From Spirosoma radiotolerans (lineage in GTDB: Bacteria; Bacteroidota; Bacteroidia; Cytophagales; Spirosomataceae), in the NCBI RefSeq assembly GCF_000974425.1, contig NZ_CP010429.1:5844501-5908500 (forward strand): DNA of 64,000 bases, read 5' to 3'. A program made the translations under genes and the position numbers. How positions within the stretch are numbered: position 1 is the first letter of the stretch; every line of letters starts with the position of its first letter. Shown in pieces: positions 52,076 to 60,841 of this stretch. A model generated the notes under the pieces. That model had not been told where the DNA came from, ran no database searches, and saw only the letters and a list, made by a program, of their open reading frames with translations.

Positions 52076-54046
52076 ATGTCCCGACCCACTTTAACGCCAC
52101 TCTACACACCCACCAGAAACGCTATCGGACAGTCGCTTTTAAAACGATACATGGACTGGCTTTTCGTAAAAAAAGGTCTTTATTTTCGGGATTACGACGA
52201 TTTGTGGGACTGGTCGGTAACGGATCTGGAAGATTTCTGGGAAAGCATCTGGCAGTTTTTTGATGTCCAAAGCCATACACCCTATCATCAGGTAATTTTC
52301 AGGCCAAACCGGGAAGATATGATTGGCGTCAGCTGGTTTTCGGAAGCAACGCTGAATTATGCCGAGCATATTTTTCGTCACCGAAGCCCCCAGCGTCCGG
52401 CCATTCTTTTTTCTTCGGAGCGACAACCCGCCGTAACCAGCTTATCCTGGGAAACGCTGGAACGGCAGGTAGCGGCCATGGCTGCTTTTCTGCGCCAACA
52501 GCGCGTAGGCGTTGGTGACCGCGTGGTAGCGGTATTGCCAAATGGACCCGAGGCCATTATCGCCTTTCTGGCCACAAACGCCATTGGGGCCGTCTGGTCG
52601 AGCTGTTCGCCCGATTTCGGTACATCGGGTGTCATTGACCGGTTTCAGCAGATCGAACCCAAACTGTTGATTGCGGCCGACGGCTATAGTTACAACGGCA
52701 AAGCGATTGACAAGACCGAATCCATTCGGGAGCTTCGCGCTCAATTGCCAACACTTCAACATGTGATTTGGGTACCTTACCTCGATCAGGAAAGTGAGCT
52801 AAGGGGTACAACAAATTGGCACGACGCTCTGGAAACTCCCGCACCCGATGGCCTGACGTTTGAACCGGTTCCATTCGACCATCCAATTTGGATCCTTTAC
52901 TCATCAGGTACCACCGGTAAACCGAAAGCCATTACACATAGCGTTGGTGGCTGTTTACTCGAACACATGAAAGCGTTGGGGCTGCATCAGGATGTCCGCA
53001 TGGGTGAGCGCTATTTCTGGTATTCCACCACTGGCTGGATGATGTGGAATTACGCCGTTGGCTCCATGCTCGTTGGGGCCACCCTTGTGTTGTACGACGG
53101 AGCGCCGGGTTACCCCAATCAGAATATACTTTGGAAACTGGCCGATACGGCCCGAATCAATCATTTTGGTGGTGGGGCAGCCTATTATCTGGCTTGTTTA
53201 CGAGCGGGATTACGGCCCATCGACACTGTAAACCTAAGCCATTTACGAACGATCGGCTCAACAGGTTCGCCCCTGCCGCCCGAAGGTTTTCGCTGGATTT
53301 ACGAATCCGTAAAGCCAACCGTCTGGTTAATTTCGCTGAGTGGCGGCACCGATGTATGCAGCGGTTTTGTGGGCGGCAACCCGCTTCTGCCCGTCTATGA
53401 AGGCGAGATTCAGTCGCGGCTGTTAGGGTGCAAAGTAGAGGCCTTTGATGAGAATGCCCAACCGGTTCGGGGTGCGTTGGGCGAAATGGTTATTCTGGAG
53501 CCAATGCCCTCCATGCCTATTTACTTCTGGAATGACCGCCACAATGAGCAATACCGAAAAAGCTATTTCGATGTGTATCCAGGCATTTGGCGACACGGCG
53601 ACTATATCCGCATCACGGAACGCAACGGCGTCATTATTTACGGCCGCTCCGATGCCACACTCAACCGCGATGGTATTCGAATTGGCACCAGCGAGATTTA
53701 TAGCGCAGTCGAAAGCCTACCCGAAGTAGCCGATAGTTTAATTGTGGGATTGGAGCAGCCCGGCGGGAAATACTTTATGCCCTTGTTTGTGGTTCTGCGT
53801 GACGGCTTTTCATTGACTGACGACTTGATTGCCCATATAAAGCAATCGTTACGGAATCAATTCAGCCCGCGGCATGTACCCGATGCAATCTATGCCATCA
53901 CCGATGTGCCCTATACCATCAGCGGCAAGAAACTTGAAACACCGGTTAAGAAAATCCTGTCTGGCATGGATACCTCGCTGGCCACCAGTAAAGACACGGT
54001 CCGGAATCCAGCCTCATTGGAACAGTTTATGCGTTTTACGAAATGA
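52076..54046 (+). CDS. Acetoacetate-CoA ligase (acetoacetyl-CoA synthetase)
   Basis: This 656-residue acyl-adenylate enzyme activates acetoacetate. It shows the early family block WSVTDLEDFWESIWQFFDV, the P-loop ILYSSGTTGKPKAI, the WMMWNYAVGSMLVGATLVLYDG segment and the late GRSDATLNRDGIRIGTSEIYSAVE and ISGKKLETPVKKI (adenylate lysine). It is longer and different from AcsA in the N-terminus, matching acetoacetyl-CoA synthetases. It may serve ketone body use or sterol-like precursors; substrate is inferred. A perfect 58-bp palindrome follows. Confidence 0.88.
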   Translation: MSRPTLTPLYTPTRNAIGQSLLKRYMDWLFVKKGLYFRDYDDLWDWSVTDLEDFWESIWQFFDVQSHTPYHQVIFRPNREDMIGVSWFSEATLNYAEHIFRHRSPQRPAILFSSERQPAVTSLSWETLERQVAAMAAFLRQQRVGVGDRVVAVLPNGPEAIIAFLATNAIGAVWSSCSPDFGTSGVIDRFQQIEPKLLIAADGYSYNGKAIDKTESIRELRAQLPTLQHVIWVPYLDQESELRGTTNWHDALETPAPDGLTFEPVPFDHPIWILYSSGTTGKPKAITHSVGGCLLEHMKALGLHQDVRMGERYFWYSTTGWMMWNYAVGSMLVGATLVLYDGAPGYPNQNILWKLADTARINHFGGGAAYYLACLRAGLRPIDTVNLSHLRTIGSTGSPLPPEGFRWIYESVKPTVWLISLSGGTDVCSGFVGGNPLLPVYEGEIQSRLLGCKVEAFDENAQPVRGALGEMVILEPMPSMPIYFWNDRHNEQYRKSYFDVYPGIWRHGDYIRITERNGVIIYGRSDATLNRDGIRIGTSEIYSAVESLPEVADSLIVGLEQPGGKYFMPLFVVLRDGFSLTDDLIAHIKQSLRNQFSPRHVPDAIYAITDVPYTISGKKLETPVKKILSGMDTSLATSKDTVRNPASLEQFMRFTK

Positions 54047-54074
54047 CTTTTTGCTGACAGGTAGGTTTTCCGTA

Positions 54075-54132
54075 AGCCTTAAAAGCAGATTCGCCAATAA
54101 CCCGGGTTATTGGCGAATCTGCTTTTAAGGCT
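54075..54132. repeat. Perfect 58-bp palindrome between aacS-like and sigma genes
   Basis: Two 29-base halves (54075-54103 and 54104-54132) are exact reverse complements with no spacer, centred on CCCGGG. Convergent genes flank it. It probably ends transcription from both sides but is longer than needed. Confidence 0.9.
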
Positions 54133-54147
54133 AAAGTAAGTGGTAAT

Positions 54148-54702
54148 CTAAACAGTATACATTTTTTCATATAAATGATAAATCTTATCACGGCTCCGTT
54201 TCAGCCGCATTTTAACGGTACTTTCTTTCAGATTGCATAGTTCGCTAATGGCTGCAATACTCATACCATCTTCGTATTTAAGTTTTAGTAAGTCCTGCTC
54301 ACTCACAGAAAGCGACTCCATAGCTCGATTAACCAAAAAGAGTGTTTCTTCGTGTACTTGCTCTTCTTTCGATTCGGGTATATCGTGCTTAAAATCATCG
54401 TCCATACCGGTCACCTGAAGGCGTCTGGCCAACCGAATCTGGTCGGAACAGTAGTTAAAGGCAATGGAGTAAAGCCAGGTAGAAAAACTTGACCGTTCCT
54501 GAAAGGCATCCAGTTTATGAAAAACCTTCAGAAAAATGTCGTGCGTGAAGTCTTCAGCTTTCAAGGGATCTTTCGTCATTGACAAACAACGTCTATAGAC
54601 TTTGTTGACATAACGATTGTAAAGAGCCTCAAAGCAATGCGAAGGCTGACTGGTGAGATACTGGCGAATCATCTCCTCGTCGCTTAATGGTTGATTGATC
54701 AT
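54148..54702 (-). CDS. ECF RNA polymerase sigma factor
   Basis: This 184-residue protein has sigma region 2 (CFEALYNRYVNKVYRRCLSMTKDPLKAEDFTHDIFLKVFHKLDAF) and region 4 (VSEQDLLKLKYEDGMSIAAISELCNLKESTVKMRLKRSRDKIY), without regions 1 and 3. No anti-sigma gene adjoins, and the target regulon is unknown. It is separated from fadN by a long AT-rich gap. Confidence 0.93.
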   Translation of the reverse strand: MINQPLSDEEMIRQYLTSQPSHCFEALYNRYVNKVYRRCLSMTKDPLKAEDFTHDIFLKVFHKLDAFQERSSFSTWLYSIAFNYCSDQIRLARRLQVTGMDDDFKHDIPESKEEQVHEETLFLVNRAMESLSVSEQDLLKLKYEDGMSIAAISELCNLKESTVKMRLKRSRDKIYHLYEKMYTV

Positions 54703-55280
54703 TATAGTTTATGGGTTAGTTATTTACAGGCTAGGTAAATTTCTGTTTACAAGTTAAGCAAGAGCTTATATATTCGGTTTCATTTAATTAACGTAAATAT
54801 ATTAAGTGGCATAAAAATTGATAAGCTGCAACTTATTTTACTGATAAATCTTAAATTAATACAATTGATTTTACCTATAATAGTGTAATTTTTTGACATT
54901 GTTACCGAAAAGTCCAATTTAACAACAGCAATTAACTATAGCTTTACTAATCCTGATTTATGGCAAATTTTTATAGGGCTACTATACAGCTCTTTTTACC
55001 CATTTTAATCGGTTAACCCGCTATAGGGTCAGTCAATCTGTATGCGCTCAGCGCCCCTAAACTTATTCGGATCATAAAAAGCGACCATTCATCAATCAAT
55101 GCTTGGTCACACTTTAGAAATATTACTTACATATATCGGCACGAATGATACTTGTTTATTTTAATTTAAACTTCTACAGCTTTTTAGAAACCAAAAGAGT
55201 CGTCAGGCTCGTAGAACAAACACGTTTCTACGAGCCTGACGACTCTTTATTTACTTATAACGGTTGTTATTGAACCACTC
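54703..55280. other. AT-rich gap of about 580 bp between the sigma factor and fadN
   Basis: The left part is the presumed promoter region of the sigma gene. The right part holds the fadN terminator. No gene, tRNA or clear promoter was found by eye. Confidence 0.5.
55194..55248 (-). terminator. Perfect 23-bp hairpin downstream of fadN
   Basis: AAAGAGTCGTCAGGCTCGTA... (55194-55216) pairs exactly with 55226-55248 across a 9-base loop. On the minus strand the stem ends in CTTTT, suiting termination of the fadN transcript. Confidence 0.85.
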
Positions 55281-57716
55281 TTAATTACGCAGTGGCTTAC
55301 CACCCGTCAACAAACTCTGAATTCGCTCCAAGGTTTTCTTCTCGCCTGTGAGTGAGAGGAAGGCCTCGCGCTCAAGATCAAGTAAGTACTGCTCCGAAAC
55401 GACCTGCGGTGCACTCAAATCACCACCACAAATAACGTACGCTAGTTTGTCAGCAATTTTCATATCATGGTCCGAAATGTACCGACCCATTCGCATGGCC
55501 GTCAAACCTGCTTTAAATAACGCAATACCCGTTTTGCCCTGTACTTTAATATCCGTGCGTGGCTTGGGCTGGGTATATCCATTATCGGCCAGCTCAATGG
55601 CGGCCTGCTTGGCCTCCGCCAGTAAGCGGCTTCGGTTAAGCACAATCTGATCGGCCGAGCGAAGGTAGTTCATCTCCCGAGCTTCCTGCGCCGACGTAGA
55701 CACCTTGGCGGTGGCAATGTTCATAAACACATTTTGCAGAATGTTTAGCTCGGGGTCGCCGGTTTGGTAAAGATCCGATGCGCGGGCGGCCATTTCTTTA
55801 GTGCCACCACCAGCCGGAATCAGACCGACACCAACTTCAACCAGCCCAATATAGCTTTCGGCATGAGCCACCACGCGGTCGGCATGCAGTACGGCTTCGC
55901 AGCCGCCCCCGAGCGTGAGCGTATGGGGCGCGACAATGACTGGTACTGATGAGTAACGCAAACGGGCAATGAGTTTCTGAAATTGGGCAATCATGAGGTT
56001 TACCTCATCGAACTCCTGCTCAACGGCAAACATAAAGAGTGTAGCCAGATTCGCACCAGCGGAGAACGCTTCGTTCGAGTCGTTGCCCACAACCAGACCA
56101 CGAAAGTCCTTTTCGGCCAGCGTCACCCCTTTTAGCAGCGCTTCGGATACACCCTGCCCGAAAGTGTTCATTTTACTCCGGAATTCGACGTTCAAAATGC
56201 CATCGCCAAGATCATAGATCGAAGCATCCGCATTTTTCCAGACAACGCTGTTACTTAAGTTTTCCAGAATCGTGAATTGCTCCACACCCGGAATGGCTTT
56301 GTAGCTTTTGGTTGGTATGTCGTAATATTTACGCTTGCCACCGTCTACTTTATAGAAAGAATCGAAGCCCGCGTCGAGCATATCGTATACCCACTGAGCG
56401 GGTTTCTGTCCCTGCGCTTCGATCATTTCCAGGCCGGCTTTAACCCCGATGGCGTCCCAGGTTTCAAATAAACCCAACTGCCAGCCAAATCCAGCCGTTA
56501 TAGCCGCATCGATTCGGTAAAGCTCATCCGAGATTTCGGGAATGCGGTGAGTAGCATACGTGAAGCCATCCGCAAAGGTTTTGCGGTAGAACTCACCGGC
56601 CTTATCTTTCCCGGCAATCAATACCGGGAAACGCTTTTTGAGGGTATCAATCGCCTTTGTACTCTCTAATGTTGCAAATTTTACCTTCTGCGACGGTTTG
56701 TACTCAAACGTTTTCAGATCCAGAGCCAGGATCTGAGTCTGCCCGGTTGCGTCTTTCGTTTTCTTATAATAACCCTGGCCGGTTTTGTCACCGAGCCATT
56801 TATTTTCCATCAGTTTCTGTACGGAAGCGGGCAGTTCAAAGCTCGCCCGTGACTCGTCGTGCTGCATCTTGACCAGGTTACCCGCTACATTGACGGTTGT
56901 GTCGAGTCCCACAACATCCGATAAGCGGAACGTGCCCGACTTAGGCCGCCCGACCACCGGACCCGTGAGTTTATCCACCTCCTCAACAGTCAGACCCAAT
57001 TCCTCAGCCACGCGAATTGTTTGAATCAGAGACTGAATCCCAAGCCGGTTGGCAATGAAACCGGGGGTATCTTTGCACAATACAGTGGTTTTACCGAGGT
57101 ACAAATCCCCGTAGTTCATCAGGAAATCAATAACGGCTGGATCAGTATCGGGGCCAGGAATGATCTCTAGCAACCGCAAATACCGAGGAGGGTTGAAGAA
57201 GTGCGTACCGCAAAAATTACGGCGAAAATCTTCACTGCGTCCCTCTGCCAGCAGATGCATCGGAATACCGGATGTATTGGACGTAATGAGCGTTCCGGGC
57301 TTACGGAACTGCTCAACGCGCTCATAAACCGACCGCTTGATGTCTAACCGCTCGACAACGACTTCAATGACCCAGTCGTAGGCAGCAATGTCTTTCAGGT
57401 TATCGTCGAAATTACCCAACTTGACGCGCTCGGCAAACTTAGGGCTATACAAGGAGGCTGGGCTGGCTTTCAACATCGTCTGGAACGCATCGGTAACAAT
57501 CCGATTCCGTACAGCCGGGCTATCAGTCGTTAACCCCTTAGCCAGCTCGGCGGGATTTGGTTCGTTCGGAACGATGTCCAGTAGTAAAACATCAGCGCCA
57601 ATATTGGCAAAATGGGCGGCAATGCGTGATCCCATAATACCTGACCCTAAAATGGCTACGCGCCGGATTGTACGATTCCTGGTTTGGGTTCTGGGTTTTT
57701 CTAAGGTAGCTTCCAT
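55281..57716 (-). CDS. fadN: Bifunctional 3-hydroxyacyl-CoA dehydrogenase/enoyl-CoA hydratase (FadN-type)
   Basis: This 811-residue beta-oxidation enzyme has the dehydrogenase part first: NAD-binding GSGIMGSRIAAHFANIGADVLLLD (about 25-50), then FCGTHFFNPPRYLRLLEIIPG and GFIANRLGIQ. The C-terminal half (about 490-690) is a crotonase domain with AFSAGANLA and PHTLTLGGGCEAVLHADRVVAHAESY. Order is that of Bacillus FadN rather than FadB. It hydrates enoyl-CoA and oxidises the product. It follows a MarR gene by 126 bp; the usual thiolase and acyl-CoA dehydrogenase genes are missing downstream. Confidence 0.93.
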   Translation of the reverse strand: MEATLEKPRTQTRNRTIRRVAILGSGIMGSRIAAHFANIGADVLLLDIVPNEPNPAELAKGLTTDSPAVRNRIVTDAFQTMLKASPASLYSPKFAERVKLGNFDDNLKDIAAYDWVIEVVVERLDIKRSVYERVEQFRKPGTLITSNTSGIPMHLLAEGRSEDFRRNFCGTHFFNPPRYLRLLEIIPGPDTDPAVIDFLMNYGDLYLGKTTVLCKDTPGFIANRLGIQSLIQTIRVAEELGLTVEEVDKLTGPVVGRPKSGTFRLSDVVGLDTTVNVAGNLVKMQHDESRASFELPASVQKLMENKWLGDKTGQGYYKKTKDATGQTQILALDLKTFEYKPSQKVKFATLESTKAIDTLKKRFPVLIAGKDKAGEFYRKTFADGFTYATHRIPEISDELYRIDAAITAGFGWQLGLFETWDAIGVKAGLEMIEAQGQKPAQWVYDMLDAGFDSFYKVDGGKRKYYDIPTKSYKAIPGVEQFTILENLSNSVVWKNADASIYDLGDGILNVEFRSKMNTFGQGVSEALLKGVTLAEKDFRGLVVGNDSNEAFSAGANLATLFMFAVEQEFDEVNLMIAQFQKLIARLRYSSVPVIVAPHTLTLGGGCEAVLHADRVVAHAESYIGLVEVGVGLIPAGGGTKEMAARASDLYQTGDPELNILQNVFMNIATAKVSTSAQEAREMNYLRSADQIVLNRSRLLAEAKQAAIELADNGYTQPKPRTDIKVQGKTGIALFKAGLTAMRMGRYISDHDMKIADKLAYVICGGDLSAPQVVSEQYLLDLEREAFLSLTGEKKTLERIQSLLTGGKPLRN

Positions 57717-57842
57717 GCGTTTTATTTTACTCGGTCAGGAATGCGAACGAAACAGATTAAGCGAATCTAAATAGCGAAAAAAGCTCTGTTCACTCGTTTT
57801 ATCCGCGTTCTATCTTTTGGTTCTAATTAGTATCTTGTAGGC

Positions 57843-58313
57843 TCAATCCAGCGGCAGTTCTTCTGGCTCGCCCGCTTTGATCTTGATATTTTCTTCTTCG
57901 ACCAACTTATTGATTTCTTTCATCACCTCGAAAAAGATAACCAGTTTATCGAGGGGAATTTTCTCCCGAATCATATTATTGAACAGAATAACCCCATCGC
58001 GGGCCATCTCCCGTTTTGCTTTTCCTTCGTCGGTCAGATAGATTCGAACGAATCGTTTGTCATTCCCATCTACTTCCCGCCGAATCAGACCACGTTCCTC
58101 CAGGCTCTTAAGCATTCTGACCAACGACCGGGGTTCCATTCCCAGCAGCGGCCCAATTTTAGTAGCGGGCGTGCCTTCGTCGAGGTCAATGTTCAGCAGC
58201 ACGTAGCCAATCGCCATGGTAATACCGAAGCGAGACGCATTGGCGTTATACATGCGCGAAATAGCATGCCAACCCCATTTTATATGAAAGTCAACGGTCT
58301 TCTCTTTTTTCAT
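57843..58313 (-). CDS. MarR-family regulator of the fadN region
   Basis: This 156-residue winged-helix protein has TKIGPLLGMEPRSLVRMLKSLEERGLIRREVDGNDKRFVRIYLTDEGK, a MarR recognition helix and wing. In Bacteroidota such genes often precede beta-oxidation operons and respond to acyl-CoA. A perfect 14-bp palindrome lies 57 bp upstream of its start, probably its operator. Confidence 0.88.
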   Translation of the reverse strand: MKKEKTVDFHIKWGWHAISRMYNANASRFGITMAIGYVLLNIDLDEGTPATKIGPLLGMEPRSLVRMLKSLEERGLIRREVDGNDKRFVRIYLTDEGKAKREMARDGVILFNNMIREKIPLDKLVIFFEVMKEINKLVEEENIKIKAGEPEELPLD

Positions 58314-58369
58314 GGTTGGTGTCGTCCTGTCCCCTTCTGGATGTAAATCTACTATTTTTTTTGAAAATA

Positions 58370-58383
58370 GTATGCATGCATAC
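58370..58383. promoter_or_regulatory. Perfect palindrome upstream of marR-fadN
   Basis: GTATGCATGCATAC is a perfect 14-bp palindrome. An adjacent inverted pair (ACTATTTT at 58351 with AAAATAGT at 58364) overlaps it. Position and symmetry fit autoregulation by the MarR protein. Confidence 0.55.
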
Positions 58384-58389
58384 CAATAA

Positions 58390-58492
58390 GTCAGAAGCGG
58401 GATTTATGAGATTACCCTGATTTATATGATTTTGCTATTTCGATAGGATTAATCATATAAATCAGGGTAATCTCATAAATCCCGCTTCTGAC
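58390..58492. repeat. Perfect 41-bp-stem hairpin abutting the TlpA-like gene
   Basis: Arms 58390-58430 and 58452-58492 are exactly complementary over 41 bases with a 21-base loop. The right arm ends on the base before the stop codon of the TlpA-like gene. It separates the two minus-strand units. Confidence 0.92.
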
Positions 58493-59749
58493 CTATTCAG
58501 CCAACAATTTATCCACCAGTCGATTGAACTCTTCTACATACTGGTCGTAATATTTGCCCGTACCTGGGCCCGAAAAGCCTGTATGAATATGCCGTACCTG
58601 GCCTTTTTTGTCAATAAAAATGGTTGTCGGGAAAGCCACAACGGCATTCAGGTCGGGTAATGCTTTGGATGCCTGCGCCTTATCATTCGTGCCCGCCAGC
58701 GCTACGGGATAATCAATCTTGAACCGTTGCTTCATGCGTTCAATCTTCGGCCCCGATTCAGCCATGTCGGGTGAGCGTTCAAACGAAAGCCCAACTAGTT
58801 CTACCCCGCGTTGTTTATTGCGCTTGTACCAGGGACTCATAAAGTTAGTTTCGTCCATGCAGTTGGGACACCAAGACCCCATAATTTGCACGATGGTTAC
58901 CTTATTTTTAAACCTTGGATCGGTATTGGAAACCGTTTTGCCACCGGGTTCGGGAAACGAGAAGTTGAGTGTTTTCGAACCAGGTTTCAAATACGTCAGT
59001 TTGGCCGGATCGGGCAGGTCGGCCTTTGGGTCAAGGAGAGCCACCCACGACTCATAGCCCGATACGCCAGCCCATTGCCCACCCGTCAGTGTTTTCGTGG
59101 CCACATCATAACCAGCTTTGAACAGATAGAGGTGAGATCCGTCGAAACAGGAGAGAAACAAGCTATCGCCAATGACATTTCCGTCAAGATAGCGGTAGTC
59201 ACCAGTCGGTGTAAGGAAAGTACCACTCAGTACATTCCCTTTCTGAGCAAACACACCAACGGCGTTGACGGTATCTACCTTCCCCGTTTTGCTGCCGAAG
59301 TTAGTCGCCCATTTGCCCGTTAAGTTAGCTTTAGCAGCCGGTTTGCCTTCTGTTTTAAACCGGTACGTCACACCATACTGGGCTTCGAAAGGCAACGTTT
59401 GCACCTGTTGTGCCGTCCGGCGACGGCGCCATTCGCCCCGCAACAGATTACCGTCTATCTTTGCCACTAATTCTGACTCAAAGAGGGACATAGGTATCCG
59501 AATTGAGTCGCCCTGTACAGTGGCGGGGTCCATGGGCAAGCGTTCGTTCCCATTGATGGCAAAGACGGCATAGGTCCGGGCGTCACCCGCAGTTGGCTGA
59601 ATGTCCAGTCCGAACGGTAGTTCACCACCTTTGGTTTTCAGAACAGCCCGGTAGGTTCCGGGTTTTACCGTTGCCGGGGCCGATTGACCGGAGCAGGCAG
59701 TGGGTAGCCACAGCAACGTAAGGGCTGCCAGAGGAAGAAGATGTTTCAT
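58493..59749 (-). CDS. TlpA/ResA-type thioredoxin lipoprotein
   Basis: This 418-residue protein has a lipoprotein signal (MKHLLPLAALTLLWLPTAC, Cys at about residue 19), an N-terminal beta-rich domain (about 25-260) and a C-terminal thioredoxin domain with the active site GSWCPNCMDE and the cis-Pro in AFPTTIFIDKKGQ. It probably reduces or exchanges disulfides in the periplasm, for example during cytochrome c maturation. The ATG at 59749 is used as it starts the signal peptide. Confidence 0.88.
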   Translation of the reverse strand: MKHLLPLAALTLLWLPTACSGQSAPATVKPGTYRAVLKTKGGELPFGLDIQPTAGDARTYAVFAINGNERLPMDPATVQGDSIRIPMSLFESELVAKIDGNLLRGEWRRRRTAQQVQTLPFEAQYGVTYRFKTEGKPAAKANLTGKWATNFGSKTGKVDTVNAVGVFAQKGNVLSGTFLTPTGDYRYLDGNVIGDSLFLSCFDGSHLYLFKAGYDVATKTLTGGQWAGVSGYESWVALLDPKADLPDPAKLTYLKPGSKTLNFSFPEPGGKTVSNTDPRFKNKVTIVQIMGSWCPNCMDETNFMSPWYKRNKQRGVELVGLSFERSPDMAESGPKIERMKQRFKIDYPVALAGTNDKAQASKALPDLNAVVAFPTTIFIDKKGQVRHIHTGFSGPGTGKYYDQYVEEFNRLVDKLLAE

Positions 59750-59877
59750 AGTTTTCAATAAATTCAGGATGCAGGTTGCAGTTGGTAGCAAGTATACGTT
59801 CAAATGCGGACATATGCTGTTTACTCGCTGAGCGTCAACGTCCAAAATAACGACCAATAAATACGGTTAGTTTCTGA

Positions 59878-60783
59878 ATGAGTAATTACCACGAACCAGT
59901 TTTATTGCAGGCCTGTATTGATGGGCTGAATTTGCAGCCCGGCGGCACCTACGTCGATATTACTTTTGGTGGGGGCGGTCACAGCCGGGAAATCCTCAAC
60001 CAGTTGGAAGGAGGGCGACTGTTCGGCTTCGATCAGGATGCTGATGCCCGCGCCAATGCCCAGGCCATCGGTGATTCCAGACTTACGTTTGTAGCCTCTA
60101 ACTTTCGTAATATCAAGCGCTACCTGCGGCTCTACAAAGCTGAACAGGTAGACGGCATCCTGGCCGATTTAGGTATTTCGTCGCATCAGATCGATACGCC
60201 AGAGCGCGGATTTTCGACGCGTTTCGATGCCGACCTCGACATGCGCATGAATCAACAAGCCGACCGGACGGCCCGCCAGGTGGTCAACGAGTATTCGGAA
60301 GCAGATTTGCACCGGATTCTGGGCATGTACGGCGAAATCACGAATGCCCGAACAGCGGCCAGTGCACTTGTATCCGCGCGCTCAAACCGGCCAATCAACA
60401 CGGTCAATGACTTGAAAGCAGCCTTGCAACGCTATGCGCCCCGTGGCAAAGAAAATAAGTTCTTCGCTCAGGTATTTCAGGCGTTGCGGATTGAAGTAAA
60501 CGAAGAGTTGCAGGCGCTCGAAGAATTTCTGGAGCAGGTGCCAGAGATTCTCAAGCCAGGTGGCCGACTGGTCGTTATGTCCTATCATTCGCTGGAAGAT
60601 AGGCTGGTGAAGAATTTCATCAACAAGGGAAAATTTCAGGGGGATGTCGAGAAGGACTTGTTTGGCAATGATCTAAAGCCGTTGCAATCGGTAACGCGCA
60701 AACCCATCGAAGCCTCGCCTGAAGAAATAGCCCGGAACCCCCGCGCCCGAAGCGCAAAGCTGCGAATTGCAGAAAAGATCTAA
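59878..60783 (+). CDS. rsmH: 16S rRNA (cytosine-1402 N4) methyltransferase
   Basis: This 301-residue SAM enzyme methylates C1402 of 16S rRNA. It has HEPVLLQACIDGLNLQPGGTYVDITFGGGGHSREIL at the start, DGILADLGISSHQIDTPERGFS and SYHSLEDRLVKNFI near the end. The gene usually lies in the dcw cell wall cluster after mraZ, but here it stands alone with a terminator directly downstream. Confidence 0.96.
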   Translation: MSNYHEPVLLQACIDGLNLQPGGTYVDITFGGGGHSREILNQLEGGRLFGFDQDADARANAQAIGDSRLTFVASNFRNIKRYLRLYKAEQVDGILADLGISSHQIDTPERGFSTRFDADLDMRMNQQADRTARQVVNEYSEADLHRILGMYGEITNARTAASALVSARSNRPINTVNDLKAALQRYAPRGKENKFFAQVFQALRIEVNEELQALEEFLEQVPEILKPGGRLVVMSYHSLEDRLVKNFINKGKFQGDVEKDLFGNDLKPLQSVTRKPIEASPEEIARNPRARSAKLRIAEKI

Positions 60784-60790
60784 CTAATAA

Positions 60791-60837
60791 AAACAGGAAG
60801 GGGCGCAGTTTATACAAACTGCGCCCCTTCCTGTTTT
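60791..60837. terminator. Bidirectional terminator after rsmH
   Basis: A 21-bp perfect stem (60791-60811 with 60816-60836) has a 4-base loop and A/T-rich ends, between convergent rsmH and FKBP genes. Confidence 0.9.
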
Positions 60838-60841
60838 TACT

